Assembly (NCBI RefSeq): GCF_002088945.1
Contig: NZ_NCSU01000003.1
Span: 1 to 64,000, forward strand
Direction: 5' to 3'
DNA length: 64,000 nt
Source of the DNA: Henriciella pelagia
Lineage (GTDB): Bacteria > Pseudomonadota > Alphaproteobacteria > Caulobacterales > Hyphomonadaceae
In this document: positions 1 to 7,705 of the stretch, one piece after another
Position numbering within the stretch: position 1 is the first letter of the stretch
How the letters are laid out: every line of letters begins with the position of its first letter
Translations under genes and position numbers: made by a program
The notes under the pieces: generated by a model
The model's database searches: none
What the model was told of the DNA's origin: nothing
The model's input: the letters and a program-made list of their open reading frames with translations, nothing else

Positions 1-776
1 CGCTCGGACGGTGGCCGCTGCGGCACTGGCGTCAGCATGCCCGGAATGCCGTCTGGCCGCGCCTTCTCCAGCATGCGCTGATAGGCCGGCCGTGCCTCGA
101 CCCGCGTCTTCCACGCCGCAATCTTCGGGAACTGCGCCTCATCCACCAGGTTCAGCTTCGTCGCCACATTCAGCGGGAACCACATCATGATGTCGGCGGA
201 CGAGAACTCGGCCCCGCCAAAATAGTCATGCGCCTCGAGATAATTCTCCGAATACTGCACCACCGCCTCGCTATCGACGAGTGGGGAGCGCTGTTTCGGC
301 GGATTGGCCATCCAGGCGCGGTAATCGCTGAACAGGCGCGCCGCGAGTGAGCCCTCGGCATAGTGCAGCCACATCAGATGCTTGGCATAGTCGGGGCTCG
401 CGATGGGCGGCGTCAGCTCGCCCGGCGCATAGCGGTTGATGATCGTCTCGATGATGGCCCCGCTCTCGACCAGGATCTCATCGCCCAGCGTCACCGTCGG
501 CACCATCGGCATCTCATGGCCAAGCGCCCGCACCTTCGCCATCGAGGCGCCAAGATCGCCGCGCACATATTCGAGCTCATAAGGCATTTCCAGCTCTTCC
601 ATGAGCCAGACAATCCGCTCCGACCGCCGCCCCTCAAGGTGATAGATCGTCAGCGGCGGCATCGGCATCGCGACCTGTGCCTCGGTCATGGTCTCGACCG
701 CCTCAGTCTCCGTAACCGGCGTCACACACGCCCCCAACAAGGCAAGGCCCAACCCCGCCGCAAACATCATCCTCAT
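1..776 (-). CDS. Glutathione S-transferase-like lipoprotein (C-terminus cut by window edge)
   Basis: The frame reads from an ATG at 776 to the window edge with no stop, so the C-terminal end is missing. The first 17 residues form a lipoprotein signal (MRMM, a hydrophobic stretch, then LGAC). A thioredoxin-like N-terminal half follows (PPLTIYHLEGRRSERIVW, then the conserved MVPTVTLGDEILVESGAI, which resembles the cis-Pro and Glu-Ser glutathione-binding loop). An all-helical C-terminal half comes after it. The family conjugates or transfers glutathione, normally in the cytoplasm; a lipid anchor on it is uncommon. The substrate is unknown. Another GST of the same general type lies at 7706-8326. 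Confidence 0.85.
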   Translation of the reverse strand, partial: MRMMFAAGLGLALLGACVTPVTETEAVETMTEAQVAMPMPPLTIYHLEGRRSERIVWLMEELEMPYELEYVRGDLGASMAKVRALGHEMPMVPTVTLGDEILVESGAIIETIINRYAPGELTPPIASPDYAKHLMWLHYAEGSLAARLFSDYRAWMANPPKQRSPLVDSEAVVQYSENYLEAHDYFGGAEFSSADIMMWFPLNVATKLNLVDEAQFPKIAAWKTRVEARPAYQRMLEKARPDGIPGMLTPVPQRPPSE

Positions 777-1060
777 CAGCGATTTCCTCCAGCTCTCTGT
801 AATTATTGGTGCGGTCGTAGCATGGAGGGGAGGGGATGGCGACGGAGTTATCGTCCTCCCATCTCTGCGAAGGCTAGGATTTTGGGAAATTTGTTATTGC
901 GCGCCTTGCGAATCTGTGTTCATGTTTAGTTCTCGTGAAGAGGGAGCTGAACCATGCTTAAACTTCATGACCGCATCGGCTGCTAAGCACTGCTATTGCT
1001 GACGGCTCGGGCGACGCGGTAACAGGACGAACGAGGAAGAGGGCAACCCCATGAGAGTAG

Positions 1061-1996
1061 ATGGGGTCCTCGCCGGCGGATAGCAGCCGTTTGGTTCATA
1101 AATCGGGGGGTAGCAGCCCGAGCGCCGGTCCGGCGAAGATCGTGTGGAAGAGCCACTCGACCACTTCAACGGGTAGTCGGAACAGCTTTAGAGCTACCTC
1201 TGTCCTTTTTTTGATTGGGGGGGCAATCCTGCAACCGGTCGATTGGCTTCCAGATTTTCTGTCTTATCCACTGTTCTGGATCTATCTTAATCAAACCTTG
1301 ATCGCGGGCTGCTTTGCAGTGCTGATCGGCTGGCTTACCGTTAAGGCGATCAGGCGCCAAATTTCGCTTCAAAAGGAGTTGGAAGACGAGCGTAGGCGGA
1401 GATCGCATCTCGCCACCGTAAGCGGTTTGACGTTAACCTTTTCCGAGATAATAGAATACGCAGAAGCTTGTTGGCATTCATCAATTCGAATGCTTCAGAA
1501 ATGGCAAGAATACCAAGAATGGGATCGAACGAGTACTCACGAATTCCAACTGGGTTTGCCCCAGTTTCCATTCGATGCCTTTAGAGAAGTTCAAAAAGCG
1601 ATCGAAACCGCAGAGCCAGAGGATGCAAAAAAGCTCGCTGAACTTTTGAGCTTTGCCCAAATCCAGAATTCGAGACTTGCCTCTTTGGCGCAACAATTTT
1701 TTCCTGCCACGCATGACCAGAGGAGCGTGATAGTGAAGCCGAACGTTTATCGAGCGGCACGAGATGCGCTTGAAATACGATTTCGGGCATCGCGATGCCT
1801 GACTTACGCTCGGCAACTCTCTCAACACATAGATAATTTGCCGGATTTTTCTGCTGTAGAAGAGTTTTTGTTTTTTGTGTCCACGCAGTACGAGGGCGAA
1901 CTTCGAGAGTACTTGAAGGCAACTTGGCACCAGCATTGGGCTTCAGAGCGCACAACAGGGCCTATGGCCAAAGACTTGCGAACGCAGTCGGACTAA
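1061..1996 (+). CDS. Orphan membrane-anchored protein, AT-richer than its surroundings
   Basis: I do not recognise this 311-residue protein. About 48 residues of low-complexity Ser/Gly-rich sequence precede two hydrophobic segments (roughly 49-68 and 75-95). A basic stop and a mainly helical, presumably cytoplasmic domain follow to the end (motifs FSEIIEYAEACW and RAARDALEIRFRASRCL). Base composition and codon use are visibly AT-richer than in neighbouring genes, which suggests acquired DNA. The start is doubtful. The only good Shine-Dalgarno (GAGGAAGAGGG near 1032) is best placed for an ATG at 1051 in another frame, which stops after ten codons at 1083. The true N-terminus may be later, or the gene may be frame-disrupted at its 5' end. 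It is followed by strong palindromes. Confidence 0.55.
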   Translation: MGSSPADSSRLVHKSGGSSPSAGPAKIVWKSHSTTSTGSRNSFRATSVLFLIGGAILQPVDWLPDFLSYPLFWIYLNQTLIAGCFAVLIGWLTVKAIRRQISLQKELEDERRRRSHLATVSGLTLTFSEIIEYAEACWHSSIRMLQKWQEYQEWDRTSTHEFQLGLPQFPFDAFREVQKAIETAEPEDAKKLAELLSFAQIQNSRLASLAQQFFPATHDQRSVIVKPNVYRAARDALEIRFRASRCLTYARQLSQHIDNLPDFSAVEEFLFFVSTQYEGELREYLKATWHQHWASERTTGPMAKDLRTQSD

Positions 1997-2006
1997 GTTG
2001 CATTCA

Positions 2007-2035
2007 GGCCAAATGGCAAATCTTGCCATTTGGCC
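2007..2035. repeat. Perfect 13-bp inverted repeat with 3-nt loop
   Basis: Arms GGCCAAATGGCAA (2007-2019) and its exact complement (2023-2035) flank a 3-nt loop, 11 bp after the stop of the orphan membrane gene. It could end that transcript, but no T-run follows, so a classical intrinsic terminator is not supported. Confidence 0.8.
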
Positions 2036-2050
2036 ATAGCCAGCCTCTTT

Positions 2051-2121
2051 CGATCTGGATTTCCGGGTCAAGGGCGCTTCGCGTCCGGAGGATTTTACCC
2101 TTGACCCGGAAATCCAGATCG
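2051..2121. repeat. Perfect 24-bp inverted repeat around a 23-nt spacer
   Basis: Left arm 2051-2074 (begins CGATCTGGATTTCCGGGTCA) and right arm 2098-2121 are exact reverse complements. The spacer at 2075-2097 is itself GC-rich. The 1997-2454 interval holds no gene that I can support; it holds this palindrome, the one at 2007-2035 and the pair at 2318-2393. It could be a palindromic repeat unit or a remnant end of a small non-autonomous element. I saw no transposase and no target-site duplication. Confidence 0.85.
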
Positions 2122-2317
2122 GACACGCGCCATGTCTGAAGTTGTCACCTGACCCCTCGCCAGCCGCCAGTCCCTGCGCAGGCAGGGACCCAGGGTGCAA
2201 TGCCTGCCGTTTAACGCCAGATTGGAGATCACCCCATGGATACCTGCCTTCGCAGGCATCGGCGGCGGTTGGACTATTCGACCAACCTCCCCAAGCCCTC
2301 ATGGTGAGCAAGGCATG

Positions 2318-2393
2318 CCCCGGCGCAGGCCGGGATAATTGGGCTTTATAACTGAGAGCGTGAGGCACGAGACCCCGGCCTGCGCCGGGGTGA
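2318..2393. repeat. Inverted pair of GC-rich dispersed repeats
   Basis: Arms at 2318-2334 (CCCCGGCGCAGGCCGGG) and 2374-2390 are exact reverse complements 39 nt apart. The right copy with its flank (2365-2393, 29 nt) recurs with one mismatch on the opposite strand at 62870-62898. This is a dispersed palindromic repeat family, not coding sequence. Confidence 0.8.
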
Positions 2394-2454
2394 TCGGCAG
2401 ACGGTGACGATAGCCCACTTCCCCTCCCGATAATTTCGATCTAGCGTCCGGCTC

Positions 2455-2901
2455 ATGATGATCCGCGCCCTTCTCCTTGTCGCCGCCTGCGCCGCTGCGT
2501 CTTCTGCCGCAGAGGCCTGTTCCTGCATGGTCTATGGCACGGTGGAGGAGAAGCTCGCCGCGTCCGAGACGATCTTCCTCGGCGCGGCTGAAGAACGCTC
2601 GCCCACGGGCGAGGACGAGACCATCGAGGGCATCGCGGACGAAGACGCCCACAAGACGCGGTTCAGGGTCATCCGCAGCTATCGCGGCCCGGACGCCCCG
2701 ACGCTTGAGGTCGCCCACCGCCTTTCATCGGCCGCCTGCGGCCACGAGTTCAGGAATGGCAGCCCGGTCCTGGTATTCGCCTATGCCGGCGAGGACGGCG
2801 CCCTGCAGACCAATTCCTGCGCCCTCATCACCTATACGCGCGACGAAGAAAGCGTCTTCGACGCCCTCGAAGCCGAACATGACGGCAAATGGTGGTGGTG
2901 A
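2455..2901 (+). CDS. Secreted CSC protein resembling bacterial NTR/TIMP-like proteins
   Basis: 148 residues. The signal peptide (MMIRALLLVAACAAASSAAEA) would be cleaved just before CSC, giving a mature protein that begins with two closely spaced cysteines. Two further cysteines lie in SSAACGHEF and TNSCALIT. An N-terminal C-x-C followed by a beta-rich region that ends with a conserved surface loop is the pattern of small bacterial NTR/TIMP-like secreted proteins, whose role is mostly unknown. That assignment is by pattern only. No Shine-Dalgarno is clear at the ATG at 2455 or at the next one at 2458. It stands alone among repeats. Confidence 0.7.
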   Translation: MMIRALLLVAACAAASSAAEACSCMVYGTVEEKLAASETIFLGAAEERSPTGEDETIEGIADEDAHKTRFRVIRSYRGPDAPTLEVAHRLSSAACGHEFRNGSPVLVFAYAGEDGALQTNSCALITYTRDEESVFDALEAEHDGKWWW

Positions 2902-2987
2902 GCGGCTGACCCCGCTCATCCGGAGTGAAATCGAAGGGCGGGCATCAATAGAGTAGCTTTTGTGCGTGACCTCTCCTCACGCGTCAC

Positions 2988-3090
2988 TCCCGATCGCCGA
3001 AGGCGATCTGGGAGCCCATCTTTCGCCGTTGAAGCCATGCGCCGGACAGGTCAGAAGCTGGACCCTCAGACCGCTATCGCGGTCGAGGGT
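2988..3090. repeat. Two intergenic hairpins
   Basis: Within the gene-free stretch 2902-3203 there is a stem TCCC-GATCGCC / GGCGATC-t-GGGA at 2988-3013. There is also a stem made of ACCCTC/GAGGGT (3062-3067 with 3085-3090) enclosing GACCGC/GCGGTC (3069-3074 with 3079-3084) over a 4-nt loop. Neither has a T-tract. They look like dispersed palindromic units. Confidence 0.65.
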
Positions 3091-3119
3091 GATGCGACCC
3101 GCCCCGTAGTCAGCCCGTT

Positions 3120-3163
3120 ATCGGCCTGCAATCGGCCCGCAATCGGCCCGCAATCGGCCTGCC
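3120..3163. repeat. 11-bp tandem repeat, four copies
   Basis: Four head-to-tail units of ATCGGCCYGCM occupy 3120-3130, 3131-3141, 3142-3152 and 3153-3163; units differ only at the eighth base and the last base. The array lies 41 nt beyond the 3' end of the photolyase gene. The period is close to one DNA helical turn. Confidence 0.85.
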
Positions 3164-3203
3164 ATTTTGCGGCCCAGAACCCCCATCCATCCCACACCCC
3201 GCC

Positions 3204-4697
3204 TCACCTGAACCCCTTGAGGAAATTCGCCGCCACCTCAAGATGCCCCTGTAACTTTTTCTCATCCATCTTCTCCGCCATGGACACCATCATCGCCCAG
3301 CGCGGATTGCCCTTGAGCTTGTCCCTGTTGCGCCAGATCCACCGCCAGTAAAGGCCATCCCAGATATCGCACCACTCCCCCGTCTCATGGTTGCCCATCT
3401 TGCGGATATAGGCCGAGCCGGAGAAATACGGCTTCGTCGTGATGCGCCCGCCATCGGCATTCTGGCTCATCGCATAGGCGTTCGGCACCATGACCCAGTC
3501 ATAGGAGTCGGCGAACATCTCCATGAACCAGCGATAGATGTCCTTTGGATCAATCTCGCAGATGAACATGAACCCGCCGAGCACCATGAGACGCTCGATA
3601 TGGTGGCAATAGCCTGTTTTAATGATCCTTTTTATGGTGTCGTCGATGGGGGCAATGCCGGTCTCACCGGTCCAGAAGCTCTCTGGCAGGGGCCGGTCAT
3701 GGCCCCAGTGATTTGTGGTGCGCATGTCGACGCCAAGGTCTTCATAGGTCGCGCGCATGAATTCGCGCCAGCCGATCACCTGCCGGATGAAGCCTTCGGC
3801 AGAGTTCATCGGAATGTCGCGCGCCTCGATCACCGCCATGGCCGCATCGAGGACGAGCTTCGGCGTCAGCAGGCCGATATTCAGCATCGGCGTGATCGCC
3901 GAATGCCAGAGCAGCGCCTCGCCTTCGAGGATCGCGTCTTCATACGGGCCGAAGCGCTCAAACCGTTCGGCGAGGAACTTGCCAAGCCAGCTCTCAGCAT
4001 CCTCATGGCTGGTCGGCCAGTAGATATTGTGCAGCGAGCCGTAATTGTCCGGGAAGTCTTCCTCGATTTCGCACCGAGCCTGCTCTTCCAGCTTGTTCGG
4101 CTCGCGCGAACGAAGGCGCGGGGGATTAGACCGCAGGTTTTTCGGCACCTTCTTGCGGTTTTCCTCGTCAAAGCTCCACTTGCCGCCTTTTGGCTGGTCG
4201 CCCTCCATCAGCACACCGAAGTGCCGGCGCTGGCGCTTGTAGAACTCGGCCATGAACCAGGACTTGTTGTCCTCGCGCCAGGCCCGGTTCTCGCCCGGCG
4301 TATTGAGGAACAAGGGTGTGTTCATCAGCTTCAGTTCCAGCCCTTCGGCCTCGCAATAGGATCTGAGGCGTTTCTCCAGGATGAAGTCGACCGGGTCGCA
4401 GGCGATGATCTCGTCTATCCCCGCCCCGGCGAGGCGCTTGATTGTCGGCTCCAGCAGCGGTTCGCCGGGTGTGTAGCGGATATATTCGAATTGCGGTTTC
4501 AGCCCTTCGAGCCGCTTGGCATAGCGCATCATCGAGGCGCGGTGCAGCCACAGCTTCTGCTTGTGAAACCGCATCGGGTACTGGCGGTCGCCGAAAAACA
4601 GCGTGTCCTCGATGAGGCAGATCCGGTCCGGCCTTTTGTCGAGGCCGGGATGATGGTCGAACAGCTGGTGCGGGAAGATCAGAAGGGCGGTACGCAT
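3204..4697 (-). CDS. Photolyase-related protein (bacterial cryptochrome/photolyase, FeS-BCP-type family)
   Basis: 497 residues, the normal length for this family, which repairs UV photoproducts (the characterised Agrobacterium PhrB repairs 6-4 lesions) using FAD and light. The N-terminal antenna domain (FPHQLFDHHP, RFHKQKLWLHRASM) and the C-terminal catalytic region (RQVIGWREFMR, HHIERLMVLGGFM, YDWVMVPNAYAMSQNADGG, KPYFSGSAYIRKM) are clear. In the region where PhrB has a C-x2-C plus a later Cys for a [4Fe-4S] cluster, this protein has KMGNHETGEWCDIWDGLYW, with one Cys only. The fourth PhrB ligand, upstream of the HHIxRLM motif, also seems absent. The cluster is therefore probably missing. Starts at the ATG at 4697; the neighbours on both sides are transcribed the other way. 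Confidence 0.9.
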   Translation of the reverse strand: MRTALLIFPHQLFDHHPGLDKRPDRICLIEDTLFFGDRQYPMRFHKQKLWLHRASMMRYAKRLEGLKPQFEYIRYTPGEPLLEPTIKRLAGAGIDEIIACDPVDFILEKRLRSYCEAEGLELKLMNTPLFLNTPGENRAWREDNKSWFMAEFYKRQRRHFGVLMEGDQPKGGKWSFDEENRKKVPKNLRSNPPRLRSREPNKLEEQARCEIEEDFPDNYGSLHNIYWPTSHEDAESWLGKFLAERFERFGPYEDAILEGEALLWHSAITPMLNIGLLTPKLVLDAAMAVIEARDIPMNSAEGFIRQVIGWREFMRATYEDLGVDMRTTNHWGHDRPLPESFWTGETGIAPIDDTIKRIIKTGYCHHIERLMVLGGFMFICEIDPKDIYRWFMEMFADSYDWVMVPNAYAMSQNADGGRITTKPYFSGSAYIRKMGNHETGEWCDIWDGLYWRWIWRNRDKLKGNPRWAMMVSMAEKMDEKKLQGHLEVAANFLKGFR

Positions 4698-4796
4698 ACA
4701 CGCCGTTACCTAGATCGATCCACCCACAGGCAAAGGCCGTGAAAAGCTGGGGCCCGCCATTGCGGAGACCCCCGAGTCCCTGCCATTATCCGCGCG

Positions 4797-6542
4797 ATGA
4801 GCGATGATGGTGATCTCCAGCCCGAAGACGAGCGCGATGACGCGACCTTCTCCATGTTCGGAGAGGAGGAACTGGGCGCTTCGGACGATCAGAAATCCTA
4901 TCAGGTGCTGGCGCGGAAATACCGCCCGAAACTCTTCTCGGACCTGATCGGCCAGGAGGCGATGGTCCGCACCCTGCGCAATGCCTTCGAGCTCGACCGC
5001 ATCGCCCACGCCTTCATGCTGACGGGTGTGCGCGGGGTGGGGAAAACAACCACGGCGCGTCTGCTGGCACGGGCGTTCAACTATGAAAGTTCGGACCATG
5101 AAGGTCCGAGCCTGAAGCTCGACCCGCCCGGTGAGCACTGCAAGGCGATCATGGAAAGCCGGCATCCGGACGTGCTGGAGCTCGACGCGGCCAGCCGTAC
5201 CGGCGTGGCCGACATGCGCGAGCTGCTGGACGGTGTGCGATACTCACCCGTTTCTGCCCGCTACAAGGTCTACATCATCGACGAAGTTCACATGTTGTCG
5301 ACCGCCTCCTTCAATGCGCTCCTGAAGACATTGGAAGAGCCGCCGCCCCACGTGAAATTTATCTTTGCGACCACCGAAATCCGCAAGGTGCCCGTCACTG
5401 TTCTTTCCCGTTGCCAGCGTTTCGACCTGAAGCGCCTCGACACAGGCGAGCTTGCCGCCCACCTCGCGAAGATTGCAGGCCGTGAAGGCGCGAAGATTTC
5501 CGATGAGGGCATCACCCTCATTGCCCGCGCCGCCGAAGGATCTGTGCGGGACGGATTGTCCATCCTCGACCAGGCGATCGTGCAGGGCCTCGACGGGGGA
5601 GAGATCAGCGGCGAAGCGGTGCGCGACATGCTCGGCCTCGGGGATCGCCTCCGCCTGCTCGACGCCTTCGAATATGCCGTCACCGGCAAGGCAAAAGAGG
5701 CGGTGAACGAGATCACCGACCAGATCCAGATCGGCGCGGACCCGCTCGTCCTGATGAAGGATCTGCTCGAGATCGCCGCCGATGTCGCAACGGTCCAGGC
5801 CATGGGTGACAATTACACGCTGCCAGGCCCGGCCGACTGGACGACCCGCACCCGACAGATCGCAGATAGCGTCACCCCGGCGCAGGCCCAGCGCAACTGG
5901 CAGATCCTGCTCTCGGGCTATCGCGACACCCAGAGCGCGCCGGAAAGCGATGTCGCCCTGCGCATGGTAATCCTGCGTCTCGTCGCGGCCGCTGGCCTGC
6001 CATCGCCGGAAGACGCCGCCCGGATGATCGCCGAGGGCGGCGGCAAGCCATCCAACGCCAAGGGCAGGGGCGGCAAGGCCGATCCGAATGTCGTGCCTGT
6101 CGGCGGTGGCGGCACCGGCAAGCTCTCGAAATTCGAGGATGTCCTCGACCTTCTCGAGAAAGAGCGCGAGCCGCGTCTCTGGGGCGAGGCCAAGGCCTAT
6201 ATCCGCCCGGCTGTCTTCGCCGAAGGCACGATCAGCTGCGACCTGAAAGACGGTGCGCCGATTGACCTGTTGCGCCGCCTGACGGACTTCCTCGAAATCT
6301 CGACAGGCCTCGAATGGGATGTGCGCAAGGCGCAGACCTCCCGCGAAACCGTGAAGGAGCGCGAGGACCGCCAGAAGGCCGAACGGATCGAGGCGGTCAA
6401 GGCGCATCCCGACGTGAAAGCGGCTCTCGAAGCCATTCCCGGTGCCGAGATCATTGAAGTCAGCCGCGAAGCGCCCCTTGAAGGCGAGCTTGCGGGAGAC
6501 AATGTGGTCCCCTTGCGCATCGCCAGTTCACAGAAAGGCTAA
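4797..6542 (+). CDS. dnaX: DNA polymerase III subunit gamma/tau
   Basis: 581 residues. This is the clamp-loader ATPase that opens the sliding clamp and links polymerases at the fork. After an acidic 33-residue leader come YQVLARKYRPKLFSDLIGQ, Walker A GVRGVGKT (about 77-84), the Walker B box DEVH (162-165) and the SRC motif (204-206, arginine finger region). A C-terminal tau-like region follows (KFEDVLDLLEKERE onward). The zinc module of E. coli DnaX is reduced: only C115 remains of the four cysteines, which I recall as usual in this class. I see no A-rich slippery site of the E. coli type. First gene of a tight dnaX-ybaB-recR block; the next start is 9 nt after the stop. Confidence 0.97.
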   Translation: MSDDGDLQPEDERDDATFSMFGEEELGASDDQKSYQVLARKYRPKLFSDLIGQEAMVRTLRNAFELDRIAHAFMLTGVRGVGKTTTARLLARAFNYESSDHEGPSLKLDPPGEHCKAIMESRHPDVLELDAASRTGVADMRELLDGVRYSPVSARYKVYIIDEVHMLSTASFNALLKTLEEPPPHVKFIFATTEIRKVPVTVLSRCQRFDLKRLDTGELAAHLAKIAGREGAKISDEGITLIARAAEGSVRDGLSILDQAIVQGLDGGEISGEAVRDMLGLGDRLRLLDAFEYAVTGKAKEAVNEITDQIQIGADPLVLMKDLLEIAADVATVQAMGDNYTLPGPADWTTRTRQIADSVTPAQAQRNWQILLSGYRDTQSAPESDVALRMVILRLVAAAGLPSPEDAARMIAEGGGKPSNAKGRGGKADPNVVPVGGGGTGKLSKFEDVLDLLEKEREPRLWGEAKAYIRPAVFAEGTISCDLKDGAPIDLLRRLTDFLEISTGLEWDVRKAQTSRETVKEREDRQKAERIEAVKAHPDVKAALEAIPGAEIIEVSREAPLEGELAGDNVVPLRIASSQKG

Positions 6543-6551
6543 AGGCCCACT

Positions 6552-6875
6552 ATGAAAGACCTCGGAAAGATCATGCAGCAGGCCCAGCAGATGCAGGCCA
6601 AGATGCAGGAAGCCCAGCAGAAGATCGAACAGGTCGAAGCTGAAGGCGTTGCCGGGGCAGGGCTGGTCAGGGTTCGGCTGAAGGGCAAGGGCGCCATGTC
6701 AGCCATTTCTATTGATCCGTCGCTGATGGGCGATGAGGCCGAAATCCTTGAAGACCTGATCAAGGCGGCCCATTCCGACGCCCGCAAGCGCCTCGACGAG
6801 GAAGTCGAGAAAGCCATGAAGGAAGCCACGTCCGGAATGGGCGGCATGCTCCCCGGCTTCAAGCTGCCTTTCTAG
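6552..6875 (+). CDS. YbaB/EbfC nucleoid-associated protein
   Basis: 107 residues. A small dimeric DNA-binding protein of the YbaB/EbfC family, which coats the nucleoid and influences gene expression. The N-terminal helix is Gln/Met-rich (MKDLGKIMQQAQQMQAKMQ). The core GxGLVRVRLKGKGAMSAISIDP and a C-terminal helix ending in GMLPGFKLPF match the family throughout. It lies 9 nt after dnaX and 15 nt before recR, the conserved order in many bacteria, so the three genes are almost certainly co-transcribed. Confidence 0.96.
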   Translation: MKDLGKIMQQAQQMQAKMQEAQQKIEQVEAEGVAGAGLVRVRLKGKGAMSAISIDPSLMGDEAEILEDLIKAAHSDARKRLDEEVEKAMKEATSGMGGMLPGFKLPF

Positions 6876-6890
6876 GCAGGCCTTCCTGTC

Positions 6891-7490
6891 ATGAGCCAGA
6901 AGAGCGCCGGCCCGGAAATCCTGAAAATGATCGAGCTGATCGCGAAGCTTCCGGGCTTCGGGCCGCGCTCTGCGCGCCGGGCAGCGCTGCACCTGCTCAA
7001 ACGCAAGGACCAGCTCCTCCTGCCGCTCGCCGATGCGCTGGCTGATGCCGGCCAGAAGATCGAGCGCTGCAATACCTGCGGGAATTTCGATACGCTGCAG
7101 CCCTGCGCCGTCTGCCAGTCGACGAGCCGCGATGAGAGCGTCATCTGCGTCGTCGAGGATGTGCCGGACCTCTGGGCGCTGGAACGCGCCAGCGCCTTTC
7201 GCGGGCGCTATCATGTGCTGGGCGGCGTCCTTTCGCCGCTCGACGGCGTCGAGCCGGAAGACCTCACCATCGGCATGCTCGTCGATCGCGTGAAAGAAGG
7301 CGGGATCCGGGAAGTCATCTTCGCCCTCAGCGCCACGCTCGATGGCCAGATCACGGTCGACTATGTGAAGGACCAGCTGGAAGGCTTCGACATCACCATC
7401 ACCCGCCTCGCCCAGGGCGTGCCACATGGCGGCGAACTCGATCATCTCGACGAAGGCACCCTGGCCGCAGCCATGCGCTCGCGGCGCTGA
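6891..7490 (+). CDS. recR: Recombination protein RecR
   Basis: 199 residues, standard length. RecR works with RecF/RecO to load RecA on gapped DNA. The helix-hairpin-helix ([17 protein letters not shown]), the four-Cys zinc finger (C60, C63, C72, C75 in [16 protein letters not shown]) and the Toprim motif ([14 protein letters not shown]) are all present. The C-terminal Walker-like segment ([21 protein letters not shown]) is also present. It is the last gene of the dnaX block. The stop is followed by a CCCTCCCC/GGGGAGGG hairpin (7503-7522) without a T-tract. Confidence 0.97.
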   Translation: MSQKSAGPEILKMIELIAKLPGFGPRSARRAALHLLKRKDQLLLPLADALADAGQKIERCNTCGNFDTLQPCAVCQSTSRDESVICVVEDVPDLWALERASAFRGRYHVLGGVLSPLDGVEPEDLTIGMLVDRVKEGGIREVIFALSATLDGQITVDYVKDQLEGFDITITRLAQGVPHGGELDHLDEGTLAAAMRSRR

Positions 7491-7502
7491 ACCCCACCCC
7501 GA

Positions 7503-7522
7503 CCCTCCCCTGAAGGGGAGGG
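7503..7522. repeat. 8-bp stem, 4-nt loop hairpin after recR
   Basis: CCCTCCCC (7503-7510) and GGGGAGGG (7515-7522) form a perfect stem. Similar C/G-run hairpins sit near 29220-29245, 41815-41850 and 48425-48450. It may end the dnaX-recR transcript, but there is no U-run. Confidence 0.6.
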
Positions 7523-7560
7523 GGCGATGGGCGCAATCGTTTCAATGTATTGCCCGCCAG

Positions 7561-7635
7561 TGGTTCGGCTTCGCTCACCATGCCGGGCTGCTTTAGACGT
7601 CGCATAAGGGCGACATGGTGAGCGCAGTCGAACCA
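7561..7635. repeat. Inverted pair of the GGTGAGCGAAGTCGAA dispersed repeat
   Basis: Arms 7561-7582 and 7614-7635 are reverse complements at 20 of 22 positions. The same 22-nt unit recurs at 48366-48387, and at 29172-29193 with two changes. It fills the space between recR and the convergent GST gene. Confidence 0.8.
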
Positions 7636-7705
7636 TGTGGCCATGGGCACAACACAGGCATCTTGGCATACCATCATCCCCCCTCTGGGGAGGGATGGGG
7701 TGGGG

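Noticed and set aside
2007-2121. Ends of an insertion sequence
   Set aside because: No transposase frame lies between or next to the palindromes and no target duplication is visible.
3120-3163. CRISPR array
   Set aside because: Units are 11 bp, directly joined with no spacers, and there are no cas genes.
3387-4742. 451-codon plus-strand frame opposite the photolyase
   Set aside because: Shadow of a gene with full family similarity.
4797-6542. Programmed frameshift in dnaX
   Set aside because: No A-AAA-AAG type slippery run found in the right part of the gene.
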